From Mikania micrantha (Eukaryota; Streptophyta; Magnoliopsida; Asterales; Asteraceae): DNA of 64,000 nt. Of the stretch, positions 11,601 to 20,884 are shown one piece after another (within the stretch, counting starts at the first letter, position 1; the number at the start of each line of letters is the position of its first letter). A model generated the notes under the pieces. The model saw nothing but the letters and a program-made list of their open reading frames with translations, did no database searches and was not told the DNA's origin. Location: the NCBI GenBank assembly GCA_009363875.1, contig CM018682.1:62208031-62272030 (forward strand). Reading direction: 5' to 3'. The position numbers were made by a program, and so were the translations under genes.

Positions 11601-11967
11601 CAAGTACATATAAATATTTGCTCCTATCAGCTGTCATCAGAATCCACTCTTCAGGAATCTGAAATCCTTGCTTAAGCACATAACACATGTCTTTATCAAA
11701 CATCAATTTGTATCCTTTGTCATAAATCTGTGAAACACATAACAAATTGTTAGTTAATTCTTTGCAGAAATTAACATTATCAAATGAAACCTTTCCATTC
11801 GTCAAACTACCCAACCCAGTAATTTGACCTCCTTTACCTCCTGCAAAGTTCACATAACTTCCTTTAATTTGCTTGAAATCCTTCAACAAATTCAACTCTC
11901 CAGTCATGTGCTGTGAACATCCAGTATCAACAATCCATCGACTATTGATATGGCCCATGGATGCCAC
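8614..11967 (-). pseudogene. Element A pol pseudogene: protease, integrase, reverse transcriptase, RNase H
   Basis: In minus-strand order: an aspartic protease with WIVDTGCSQHMTG (11967-11536); an in-frame TAA just before SWHRRMGH; integrase with the HHCC finger (MGHIH..., CVSC) and D, D, E residues in LLHMDLFGP, RSDNGTEF and AERKNR (11511-10579); a frame change into an acidic linker (10705-10169); RT at 10172-9522 with LDVKSAFLYG but YVND where copia elements have YVDD, so a catalytic Asp is lost; then RNase H in two pieces (9426-8989 and 8946-8614) separated by TAG and TAA stops. Several frame switches lie between the pieces. The gene cannot give an active polyprotein. Confidence 0.9.
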
Positions 11968-12000
11968 CTACAAAATGAATTAAAATTTTATCAGTATCAA
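11960..12000 (-). promoter_or_regulatory. Splice-acceptor-like sequence at the gag/protease boundary of element A
   Basis: On the minus strand the gag frame ends in TGA (11999-11997), followed by TACTGAT (a good branch-point match, 11996-11990), a T-rich run and TTTTGTAG (AG at 11969-11968) immediately before the protease reading frame. Element B has an analogous arrangement at 17016-17041. Confidence 0.45.
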
Positions 12001-13200
12001 AAGGGATGACCCCCGCCATTTCGGTGTCGAGTCTCCCTGAATGGACCCCTGCCATTCTGTTGTGATGAACTGCTTGAAGACCCATCTTCAATGTTTTCAT
12101 CCTCTTTCCCAAAAGTTTGATCACCTGACCTGTTTTTCAATTTCCAAAATGATTTTGACTTAAAAGATGATTTTGAAAATGATCTTGAAGACGCTTTGTC
12201 AAAAGAATCATCATCAGCTGATGTCACAATTTCTTTTGTTATCAAAAACTCGTCTCTTTTGATTAAGTTCTTCTTTTACCCAAACACAATCAGGATCAAA
12301 CTTCCGAAGAACTCTCATTTCTTCCTCACTAGGTTTCACTTTCCTAGGACTTCCACTTGACCTATTCACCCAACTCTCATCATCTGAACTCAATTTGATT
12401 CTGTTGTTTGGACAATTAGCAGAAATATGTCCTTTTCGACAACAAGTAAAACACTTTCGTGTTTCTATTGGTGAATAAGACCTAAAGCTGCTACAGTCAA
12501 TAGAACTGATATCCAAATCACAATCAGCATTCAAATGACCAAATTTACCACAACGATAACATTTTTTATCTTTCAGATGATTCTTTGGTTTTGGTTCATC
12601 ATAATACTTTGATGAACTGAAAGGTTTAGAAGCAACCTTTGCAGATGACAATCTGTTTCTCAAACTAGTTGATTTTATCTTTGAATTAGTCTTTTGAGTT
12701 TTAAAGTTCTTTGATTTATCTTTATGTCCAATGCCAAACTTATCAAAGAAAAAATCTACTTTGTCAACCTTTTTAGAAAACACATTTTGCTTTTGAAAAA
12801 TACCACTAGACTCTCCTTGATGTGTAGTGGATGACTTTACATACACAATCGGTTTAAGAGTAGTGGTTTAGAAACAAGATTGTGTTTGATCACCACTTTC
12901 TCAACTGGTTTCATCTCAGCTTTTGACCTCTGAGACATCAGACTCTTTTTATCACCATTTTTAACTTGATAACCATTTTGTCTCAAAATGTCAGGTGAAT
13001 ATTCTGATTCAGTGATGTCTTCAATAATGGGAGCATCACTATCAAGAGACACTTTTTCATCAGATGACGATCCTTCAGCAATTTCAATGACATGTTCAGA
13101 CCAATGTTCATCCAAAGAGACAGGATGAACTTCAAAATTCAGATCAATTTGTGGTTTGGAAACATAGCTGGGAGGAGGTGGTACTGAATGAAAACCCAAG
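11997..13200 (-). pseudogene. Element A gag, 3' part (after the nested insertion)
   Basis: Continues the gag gene that was split at 13200/24897 by element B. It contains two CCHC zinc knuckles, CYRCGKFGHLNADC and CFTCCRKGHISANC (about 12,420-12,570), with Ser/Lys-rich sequence around them, and ends in GGGHPF and TGA at 11999-11997. At least two frame changes are needed to read it (13200-12837, 12846-12214, 12245-11997). Nucleic-acid-binding C-terminal part of Gag by analogy. Confidence 0.8.
13196..13200. repeat. Target-site duplication (left) of element B, CCAAG
   Basis: CCAAG precedes the left LTR of B and is repeated at 24897-24901 after the right LTR. It lies inside the gag gene of element A. 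Confidence 0.95.
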
Positions 13201-13407
13201 TGTTGGACTAAAAGAACCAATGAGCCTGATCAGAAAAATCTCTAAGTCTCACAGCATTACAACAACTGAAGAAGAACACAAAGGCTGATATTCAAATGTG
13301 CAGAAGTTACAAGATCTGAAGACATGTACAACAGCTGAAGTGTAAGTCATCAGATGTTGTAGTGTGTAGTTAGTCTTCAGTAGTTTTCTTTTATTGTTTG
13401 TAAAAGT

Positions 13408-13430
13408 CTGATGAGTAGTTTACTCATCAG
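13408..13430. promoter_or_regulatory. Perfect 10-bp inverted repeat in the element B LTR
   Basis: CTGATGAGTA, three bases, then TACTCATCAG. The half-site CTGATGA is the same word that recurs about eight times in the pol-envelope spacer of this element (20560-20750). The second LTR has it at 24509-24531. A binding site for a protein, or an RNA hairpin, are the alternatives. Confidence 0.5.
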
Positions 13431-13575
13431 ATGTTTTAGTATTTTGTTCTTCAGTAGTTTTGTTCTTCAGTAGTTGTAGAGTTTGTCTTCAGATGTTGAA
13501 GACATCCTCAGTAGTTTAGTTATTTTCAGTTGTTTTGTTTTGTCTGTTAGATGTCAATATCATGTGACATCATCA

Positions 13576-13598
13576 GACGTCACTGCCTTCTATATATA
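13576..13598 (+). promoter_or_regulatory. Element B core promoter: ACGT element and TATA box
   Basis: GACGTC (13576-13581), the palindromic ACGT core recognised by plant bZIP factors, lies about 10 bp upstream of TATATATA (13591-13598). Transcription would be expected to start some 25-35 bp further on, within the LTR. Factor binding is inferred from the motif only. Confidence 0.6.
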
Positions 13599-13797
13599 GG
13601 CAGTTGACACGATTGTAATGTAATGAAGTTAATGATCTGAATGAGATATTCCTTTTTACAGAAAACTTTCTCTCTCTATAACAAACTTGCGTTACTGTTT
13701 GATTGAAATTGTTCTTACTTTACTTATGCTAATTCTGTGTTGAATTCCGCTGCTATACTCTACTGATTTATCAATTGAGAACATCTGATCCTACAAT

Positions 13798-13809
13798 TGG
13801 TATCAGAGC
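13798..13809 (+). promoter_or_regulatory. Element B primer-binding site (initiator Met tRNA type)
   Basis: TGGTATCAGAGC, two bases after the 5' LTR, is the standard plant retrotransposon PBS complementary to the 3' end of initiator methionine tRNA. It is intact. Confidence 0.95.
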
Positions 13810-14017
13810 TGGTTAATCATTGATCGATTTCACAATTGATCTCTGAAACTGCTCAAATTTGTTCTCAAATTGAGTGAATTAGCTGATTAAGTAAGAATTT
13901 GTTATAGATCAAAGTTTTCTGTTAACTTCTGTTGATTTGCATTTCAATATCAATCTGTTTTGCATCAATTGATTGAGATTTGAATTAGTTTGTGTTAGAT
14001 TGATTGAATCTGTGATC

Positions 14018-17000
14018 ATGTCAACTCCGAACAATGATCCGCACAATACAGGCTCCGCAACCAAGCCTCCGATGCTTGTGCGGAGTGAGTACAACATATG
14101 GCAACGTAGAATGCTACATCACCTGTCGATTAACAGCGCAGGATGTTGGAAATCTGTTGTGCATGGACCATATAAACCCACGATCACTGATCCTGAAACT
14201 AAGATCATGATTCCGAAACCTGCTGATATGTATTCGGATGAGGACATTAAATTGTTTGAAATTGATGCTAAAGCTCATGGTATTCTGGCCATGGCTCTGC
14301 CTAATGAGATCTATTCTGGTTTGATGCATCATGATACTGCTCATGATCTCTGGGTTGCACTGAAAGAACAATTTGGTGGAACCGATGAGGTTTTAGCAAA
14401 TACTAGAGAAATTCTGGCTCAGCAGTATGAGACATTTTCTCACCGAAAGGGTGAATCCTTGACTCAACAATTTGAGCGATTCTCATGTTTAATTTCTGAG
14501 TTAAAAATGGTTAAGCAAGAATACACTAACAGTCAGATGAATAACAGATTTCTCAGATCATTGCCTGAGAGATGGGACACTTATACAATTGTCCTACGCT
14601 CTAATGCTAATCTAGAAAGTCTATCTCTCACCCAATTACATGGGAAACTCTTAACTTTTGAGAGAGAGGTAGAACAAAAGAGAAAACTGTCTTCATCTGG
14701 AAAACTTGCTGATGATTTTGTTCCTGGTAACACTGCTTTACTTGGTCAGGAGTCAGAGTTTAATGGGTCTGAATGTTCTTATGATGAACATATTGACTTT
14801 TCTACTAACAATTCTGATCATGCTTTTGTGGGAGTTGAGGGTAATGCAGGAAGTTATAGTGACAACTTGTGTTTTGTGATGGATGATTTGAAAGGTATCC
14901 CGGATGATGATCTAGAGGAGATGGACATTTTAAGTCAAATGGCATTGATCAACATCAGATCACAAAAGTTTTATAAAAGAACAGGAAGGAAGTTCCCTGG
15001 ATTATCTGGCAAGACTAAGGTTGGATTTGACAAAGGGAAATTGAGGTGCCATAAGTGTCATAGGCTTGGTCACTTTGCTAGGGAGTGCAAAACATCTGGT
15101 TCTAATCTTGCTGCACCTTTTGTGACCTTTCCAAGCAACAATTCCTCAGGCAAAGGACCACAATCTTCTGGTACTAGTCAACAGCAATTCTATCCAGCTC
15201 ACTTTGTTCCACAAAATCCAATGCCCTATTCATATCCTTGCTTCTACATGCCTCAACCTCCTCACAATCCAGCATTAATCCCACCTCAATCCCCTGCTCT
15301 TCCTGAACCCAGCAAACCTCAATCAACTCAACAGTCTCAACAACAACAGCATCAGAGTTTCTTCACTCCTGGAGTTGTTGATTGGAGTAGCTTGCCTGAT
15401 GACTTATCAGACTTCAACATGCAGCCTTTTTCTGAAACTGGTCCACATGGTGGAGACAATCCTTTTGGAAATCTGGCACTAATGGCTATTGATTCAACTG
15501 AAAATACCTGTCAATCTTCTTCAACATCTCAGGTATCTTCTGAATCAAAAGCTAAATTATGTTCAGAGTCATGCATTTCAGCATTTGCTTCCATTAGGGA
15601 AATAAATGTGGAACTGATTAATGAGAAATTTGAATTGGAAAAGGTTGTGGCTAAAAACAAAACTGAGTTTGAAAAAGCCTTAAATGAGAAAGAATCTGAA
15701 ATTTATAAACTTAAATGCTTGTTGTCTGATGAAAAAGCTAGAGTGGAAGTCATGCTGGTAAAGCATAATGATCTAAAACAAACACTTGCAGCAACCCAAG
15801 TCAATTGTGAAAAATGGGTTGAGTCCTGTAAAGGGTTTGAAATGCTGTTGAGCAAACAGTCAGCTTCAAATGTTAAGTTTGGGATTGGTTACAATCACAC
15901 TGGCCCCCCTGCTGATTATAAACCAAAAAGTCTTGACTGTGAATCTGATGGGGAGAGTGTGTACCAATCTACCAACTCTTCAGAAGTGTCTGATTCTGCA
16001 GACATATCTGAAGAAGACTCAAATGTTTGCAAAGCTGCTGCTGAAAAGGTTGAGATTGAAACCTATTCTTATTCAATTGGGTGTACAAATGTCATTGAGG
16101 ATGACACTTGTCAGGATAATGTCTTAGTTGAGATTAATCCTGATGAACATGTTTCAAATGTTTTAAACTTACACCTAATTGAGTCAGATGGGGATGGTGT
16201 TGGAGAAAATGATGCAAGACTTTTAATAAGTCAAAGTCATTCATCAGCAGTTAGTGACAAAGCTGATACTGCAACAACTGATGTTGGTAAATGTGTTGAG
16301 ACACAAGTGCTGAAGAATAACTCTTCAGATGTTATCAATCCATCAGCTGTTGTCAATTTGACTACAAATACTGATGCCTCAGATGTTCTGATGAACAAAC
16401 AATCTGTTTCTAAGTCATCCGTACTTGTAGATAATCACAAGGGAAAGCAAAAGAGGGTGCCTTGTGATATTTGTAGGCTGTTTAATCATTCAACTGATGA
16501 CTGCTGGTACAGAAAAGGTTCTAAATTCAACAAAATCAAGAATAAAACTAAGAATATACTCAAAATGAAAAATGAATTTAGTTCAAAATTTGTACCTGAA
16601 TCATCAGTTGTTTCAAAATCTGGAAAATCCTTACAAGGAAATACCTCCAGTAAATCCAAGAAAGGAAAAGGGATTGTTCCAGATTCAGGGAAACAACACT
16701 TGACAGCATCTCATTTGATTAAAGACACTAAAATGATCAAACACAAAAATAAAAAATCAAGTTCTGATGTGTCTGATGAAATCAAAATTTTAACTCAAAA
16801 TCATAATCAACTGATGCTAATGATGCAACAACTGATAGGAAAAGTCAATCTGGCAGAGGCATCTGTTGATTCATTTCATAAAAAGAAATCAAAGTCAAAA
16901 GTCAAATCAAAAATTTCTGATAAGAATGTTTCAAGTGTTGCTTCAACTGATAATGCTAGTTTTGTTTCTTCAAATGTTAACAGACCCAAAACCAAAATGG

Positions 17001-17023
17001 TTTGGGTCCAAAAGTCTAACTGA
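14018..17023 (+). CDS. gag: Element B Gag (capsid/nucleocapsid), 1,001 codons
   Basis: Start chosen at MSTPNNDPHN (14018); an upstream in-frame ATG at 13973 exists but lacks this family-like N-terminus. Residues about 25-230 form the copia Gag (UBN2-type) domain, with the typical DLWVALKEQFGG and LPERWDTY signatures. A CCHC knuckle CHKCHRLGHFAREC is at 344-357, then a Pro/Gln-rich linker, a predicted coiled coil (about 520-620), and a second knuckle CDICRLFNHSTDDC at 816-829. A Lys/Ser-rich tail ends VWVQKSN and TGA. Length and coiled coil suit Sirevirus Gag. It packages element RNA into cytoplasmic particles by family knowledge. Gag and pol are in the same frame, separated only by this TGA, with a branch-point and acceptor-like sequence across it. 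Confidence 0.93.
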   Translation: MSTPNNDPHNTGSATKPPMLVRSEYNIWQRRMLHHLSINSAGCWKSVVHGPYKPTITDPETKIMIPKPADMYSDEDIKLFEIDAKAHGILAMALPNEIYSGLMHHDTAHDLWVALKEQFGGTDEVLANTREILAQQYETFSHRKGESLTQQFERFSCLISELKMVKQEYTNSQMNNRFLRSLPERWDTYTIVLRSNANLESLSLTQLHGKLLTFEREVEQKRKLSSSGKLADDFVPGNTALLGQESEFNGSECSYDEHIDFSTNNSDHAFVGVEGNAGSYSDNLCFVMDDLKGIPDDDLEEMDILSQMALINIRSQKFYKRTGRKFPGLSGKTKVGFDKGKLRCHKCHRLGHFARECKTSGSNLAAPFVTFPSNNSSGKGPQSSGTSQQQFYPAHFVPQNPMPYSYPCFYMPQPPHNPALIPPQSPALPEPSKPQSTQQSQQQQHQSFFTPGVVDWSSLPDDLSDFNMQPFSETGPHGGDNPFGNLALMAIDSTENTCQSSSTSQVSSESKAKLCSESCISAFASIREINVELINEKFELEKVVAKNKTEFEKALNEKESEIYKLKCLLSDEKARVEVMLVKHNDLKQTLAATQVNCEKWVESCKGFEMLLSKQSASNVKFGIGYNHTGPPADYKPKSLDCESDGESVYQSTNSSEVSDSADISEEDSNVCKAAAEKVEIETYSYSIGCTNVIEDDTCQDNVLVEINPDEHVSNVLNLHLIESDGDGVGENDARLLISQSHSSAVSDKADTATTDVGKCVETQVLKNNSSDVINPSAVVNLTTNTDASDVLMNKQSVSKSSVLVDNHKGKQKRVPCDICRLFNHSTDDCWYRKGSKFNKIKNKTKNILKMKNEFSSKFVPESSVVSKSGKSLQGNTSSKSKKGKGIVPDSGKQHLTASHLIKDTKMIKHKNKKSSSDVSDEIKILTQNHNQLMLMMQQLIGKVNLAEASVDSFHKKKSKSKVKSKISDKNVSSVASTDNASFVSSNVNRPKTKMVWVQKSN

Positions 17024-17042
17024 GTGTGTTGTTGTATGCAGG
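17014..17042 (+). promoter_or_regulatory. gag/pol boundary of element B: TGA within a splice-acceptor-like sequence
   Basis: CTAAC (17016-17020, branch-point consensus), TGA (17021-17023), a GT/T-rich run and TGCAG ending at 17041, directly before the protease coding sequence. Either read-through of one TGA or removal of an intron spanning the stop could make Gag-Pol. I could not pick a convincing donor site. Confidence 0.45.
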
Positions 17043-20000
17043 GTCCTTCAGCATACCAAAGTAGCATCTGGTATGTTGATAGTGGAGGATCCATGCATAT
17101 GACTGGGAGCAGATCTCTTCTTCATAACTATTTCACTGGAAGGAGAGGATTTGTGTCCTTTGGTAATGATGCTAAGGGGTATATCATAGGTAAAGGTGTA
17201 GTCACTAATGGTGAGATTAGGTTTGATGATGTTAATCATGTTGAGAATCTTAAATACAATCTGCTGAGTGTTAGTCAAATGTGTGATAAGGGTCATGTGT
17301 CTCTCTTCACTAAGCAAGATTGTAGGATTCTATCTTCTGATGTGATGCCTTTGATTAGCAAAGTGTTAGATGAGTACACACTTCTTAAGGCTAACAGAGT
17401 GGGAAAGGTTTATGCCTTTGATCTTTCTAAGAAAATCTCTGTCAAAGGTCATCCTTGTTTATTTTCTAAGGCCTCTTTCAAGGAATCCAATTTGTGGCAT
17501 AGAAGATTAGGTCATGTAAACATCAAGAACATGAATCAATTGGTGAAACATGGTCTGGTTAGAGGTCTTCCTTTAAAGGATTTTAGTTGTGATGAAAACT
17601 GTTCTGCATGCTTGAAAGGAAAGCAACACAAAGTCTCTTTTCCTTCAATTGGAGATTCCAAATCCACTGGTTGTTTACAACTGTTACACATGGATCTATT
17701 TGGTCCAGTGCAGATAATGTCTATGGCAAAGAAGAAATATTGTCTAGTTATTGTTGATGACTATTCAAAGTTTGTCTGGACTTTCTTCTTACACTCAAAA
17801 AGTGAGGTTGCCAAGGCTATTATCAATTTTGTGTTGTATGCTGAAAAGCAGTATTCTCTTTCTATCAAGTGTGTTAGGAGTGACAATGGCACTGAATTCA
17901 GAAATCATCTTCTTGATGAATTTTATCAGTCAAAGGGAATTCAGAGACAGTATAGCATTCCCAGATCTCCTGAACAGAATGGAGTGGTAGAAAGGAAGAA
18001 TAGGACCCTGATTGAAGCAGCCAGAACAATGCTTGCTGATTCTGGTTTACCTCTCACATTCTGGGCAGAAGCTGTTAACACAGCTTGCTATGTGCAAAAC
18101 AGAGTTTTGGTGAATCAAAGATGGTTGAAGACTCCATATGAAATCCTTCATTCTTTAACTCCTTTGATTTCCTTCTTCAGAGCTTTTGGGTGTCCTTGTT
18201 TCATTCTCAACACCAAAGATCAGCTTACCAAGTTTGATTCCAAAATTGATGCAGGATACTTTGTTGGATATTCTTCAACATGCAAGGCATATAGAGTGTT
18301 CAATTGTAAAACAAAGACTGTAGAAGAAACACTTCATGTCAAATTCAATGAATGTCCTAAAGATTCCATTCCTCAGAATCCTGCTGAGATGTTTGATCTG
18401 AATATCTTGCAACATGATTTTCATGTTGAGAATAGTGGTGTAGAAGATGAAGTTCTTCCAGCTGATCCACCACCAGCTTCTAATGCAACATCACAAGGAA
18501 TTTCAGATGATGACGATGCAAGTACTCATTTGTTCAGATTCAGTGACAATATGTCCACATCTACCAACTCTCATGCTCCTCCTGCTTCAGCAATCCCACT
18601 CAATACAAATGCTGATAAAATTCTGGAATCCTCTCAATCATTTGAAATCCCAGCTGCTTTGTTTCCTGAATCATCTTCAACTGCAACCTCTGATCCTCCA
18701 GCAAACACTTGCACTGATCTTATTCCATATCAAGAACTGAAGAATCATCCATTATCTCAAGTCCTCGGTGATATTTCTGCAGGTGTTTCAACCAGAAGTC
18801 AATTATCTAACTTTTGTCTTTATGCTCTCTTTGTCAGTCAACAAGAGCCAAAGAACTACCACATAGCACTTAGAGACATTGGCTGGGTGGAGGCAATGCA
18901 GTTGGAATTGTTGCAATTCAAGAAGCAACAGGTCTGGGAGCTGGTTTCTTTACCTCCAGGTAAGTGTGCAATAGGCACAAAATGGGTGTTTAAGAATAAA
19001 ACAGATGAAAAAGGTCAAATCATTAAAAACAAAGCTAGACTGGTTGTACAGGGGTTCTGTCAGGAAGAAGGTATTGATTATGATGAAACTTTTGCCCCTG
19101 TAGCCAGATTAGAAGCAATTAGGCTGTTTTTAGCATATGCTGCCTTACATAAACTTAAAGTTTTTCAAATGGATGTCAAAAGTGCTTTCTTATATGGTAA
19201 AATAAAAGAGGAAGTGTATGTGTGTCAACCTCCAGGCTTTGAGGACAATAAACATCCTGATTGGGTGTACAAGCTTGATAAAGCTCTTTATGGGCTGAAA
19301 CAAGCACCAAGAGCCTGGTATGACACATTATCCACTTTTCTTCTAAAAAATAATTTCACTAGAGGCTCCATTGATCAAACTTTATTCATAAAGAATGTAG
19401 GTCAGCATAAGCTACTTGTTCAAATTTATGTTGATGACATTATATTTGCTTCATCTGACCCAAAGTTGTGTGATGATTTCACTAAGCTTATGACTACAAA
19501 TTTTGAAATGAGTGCAATGGGGGAGTTACAGTTTTTCTTGGGTCTTCAAATCAAACAAAAACCTGATGGAATTTTCATTCACCAATCAAAATACACAAAA
19601 GAGCTTTTAAAGAAATTTGATTTGCAAAACTGTAAGCCATGTTCCAACCCCATGAGCACCACCACACAACTTGATGCAGATCTGAAAGGTACTTCAGTGG
19701 ATGAAACTCTTTATAGATGTATGATTGGATCTTTAATGTATCTAACTGCATCCAGGCCAGACATTATGTTTGCCACCTGTGTTTGTGCTAGATTTCAGGC
19801 TGCACCCAAAGAGTCTTATTTGATTGCTGTGAAAAGAATTTTCAGATACTTGCAAGGTACTCAATTCCTGGGAATATGGTACTCCACTGGACAATCCTGC
19901 AAGCTGGTTGCTTTTTCAGATAGTGACTATGCAGGATGCAAACTCTCAAGAAAATCTACTTCTGGTGGGTGTCAGTTTCTAGGAAATTGCTTGGTTTCTT

Positions 20001-20371
20001 GGCAAAGTAAGAAGCAAACTTCTGTAGCCACCTCCACTGCTGAAGCTGAGTACATTGCTGCTGCAAGTTGCACTTCCCAAATTCTCTGGCTTCAGTCTCA
20101 ACTCCTGGACTATGGCATCAAAGAACTGAAGACACCATTGTTAATGGATAGTGCTTCAGCTCTTTGTATTGTCAAGAATCCAGTTCAGCACTCTAGGACT
20201 AAACACATTGAGATCAGACATCACTTTATAAGAGATTGTTTTGAAAAAGGTCTGATTGATCCCAAATTTGTTCCTAGTGCTGATGAGCTTGCTGACATTT
20301 TTACTAAGCCTTTAGACACATCCACTTTTCAAAATTTAGTTCTCAGGCTTGGTATGTTGCAACTTGAATAG
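17024..20371 (+). CDS. pol: Element B Pol polyprotein: protease, integrase, RT, RNase H
   Basis: 1,115 codons in the gag frame; the frame opens with GTG right after the gag TGA, so it is probably made as Gag-Pol rather than initiated here. Protease VDSGGS with catalytic Asp at residue 19; integrase HHCC finger (H159, H164, C193, C196) and triad D224, D287, E323; RT with QMDVKSAFLYG (D717) and YVDD at 802-805; RNase H with SDSDYAG (D966), AEAEY (E1007) and D1042, followed by the usual HIEIRHHFIRD. All key residues are present and there is no frameshift. It performs particle maturation, cDNA synthesis and insertion. The TAG stop at 20369-20371 is followed by a 513-bp spacer. Confidence 0.95.
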   Translation: MCCCMQGPSAYQSSIWYVDSGGSMHMTGSRSLLHNYFTGRRGFVSFGNDAKGYIIGKGVVTNGEIRFDDVNHVENLKYNLLSVSQMCDKGHVSLFTKQDCRILSSDVMPLISKVLDEYTLLKANRVGKVYAFDLSKKISVKGHPCLFSKASFKESNLWHRRLGHVNIKNMNQLVKHGLVRGLPLKDFSCDENCSACLKGKQHKVSFPSIGDSKSTGCLQLLHMDLFGPVQIMSMAKKKYCLVIVDDYSKFVWTFFLHSKSEVAKAIINFVLYAEKQYSLSIKCVRSDNGTEFRNHLLDEFYQSKGIQRQYSIPRSPEQNGVVERKNRTLIEAARTMLADSGLPLTFWAEAVNTACYVQNRVLVNQRWLKTPYEILHSLTPLISFFRAFGCPCFILNTKDQLTKFDSKIDAGYFVGYSSTCKAYRVFNCKTKTVEETLHVKFNECPKDSIPQNPAEMFDLNILQHDFHVENSGVEDEVLPADPPPASNATSQGISDDDDASTHLFRFSDNMSTSTNSHAPPASAIPLNTNADKILESSQSFEIPAALFPESSSTATSDPPANTCTDLIPYQELKNHPLSQVLGDISAGVSTRSQLSNFCLYALFVSQQEPKNYHIALRDIGWVEAMQLELLQFKKQQVWELVSLPPGKCAIGTKWVFKNKTDEKGQIIKNKARLVVQGFCQEEGIDYDETFAPVARLEAIRLFLAYAALHKLKVFQMDVKSAFLYGKIKEEVYVCQPPGFEDNKHPDWVYKLDKALYGLKQAPRAWYDTLSTFLLKNNFTRGSIDQTLFIKNVGQHKLLVQIYVDDIIFASSDPKLCDDFTKLMTTNFEMSAMGELQFFLGLQIKQKPDGIFIHQSKYTKELLKKFDLQNCKPCSNPMSTTTQLDADLKGTSVDETLYRCMIGSLMYLTASRPDIMFATCVCARFQAAPKESYLIAVKRIFRYLQGTQFLGIWYSTGQSCKLVAFSDSDYAGCKLSRKSTSGGCQFLGNCLVSWQSKKQTSVATSTAEAEYIAAASCTSQILWLQSQLLDYGIKELKTPLLMDSASALCIVKNPVQHSRTKHIEIRHHFIRDCFEKGLIDPKFVPSADELADIFTKPLDTSTFQNLVLRLGMLQLE

Positions 20372-20884
20372 GTTAGTGTTTCAATGAATAAAATGTTTAC
20401 TATCTTTTAAAAACAAAATTCCAAAAATATTTTCACTTCTCTTGTATCCATAAATATTCTTTTATCTTGGCACATTTTGATATTTTCAGTACATACTGAT
20501 ACATATCAAAAGTACTGATTCAAGAACAGTTATGACCTTTTCTAATACTCTAAGCTACAAGTGCTGATGAGTATTGATTCACTAAGTACTGAAGGTCAAA
20601 CATTACTCACAAAGTTCTGATGAGCAAATTGTGTACAAGTTCTGATGAACACATTGTTCACAAGTTCTGATGAACAAAATTTCCAAAAATCTGATGAACA
20701 ACTGATGAAAACAACTGATGAACAAAATTGTCGACAACACCTGATGAGTAATTTTACTCTTCAGTTGTTTACACCTCAGTTGTTTTCTCTATTTAACTCA
20801 ACCTTCTTCAGTTGTTTCATTATCACTTTCTCAGAACTTTTCATCTTTTTCAAAACCTATTTTCCCTCTTTCATCTCTGCTTCC
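20372..20884 (+). other. Element B pol-to-envelope spacer
   Basis: A 513-bp non-coding stretch with about eight CTGATGA words between 20560 and 20750, a strong hairpin (20475-20521), a weaker one (20544-20575), and toward the end pyrimidine-rich sequence with CACTTTCTCAG near 20834, a possible splice acceptor about 50 nt before the envelope-like ATG. The last 240 bp are open in frame with the envelope-like gene from an ATG at 20645. Confidence 0.7.
20475..20521. other. Two-tier hairpin after pol in element B
   Basis: TTTTGATAT (20475-20483) pairs with ATATCAAAA (20513-20521); nested inside, TCAGTA and TACTGA form a further perfect 6-bp helix around a two-base apex. It occupies the same location, just downstream of pol, as the stem-loops of element A, though the sequences are not alike. 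Confidence 0.5.

Larger units (their letters stand above)
13201..13795 (+). repeat. Element B 5' LTR (595 bp)
   Basis: Starts TGTTGGACTAAA and ends CTGATCCTACA. It contains repeated CAGATGTT / CAGTAGTT words, a perfect 10-bp hairpin at 13408-13430, an ACGT-core GACGTC at 13576-13581 and a TATA box at 13591-13598. The 3' copy at 24302-24896 appears identical. Confidence 0.95.
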
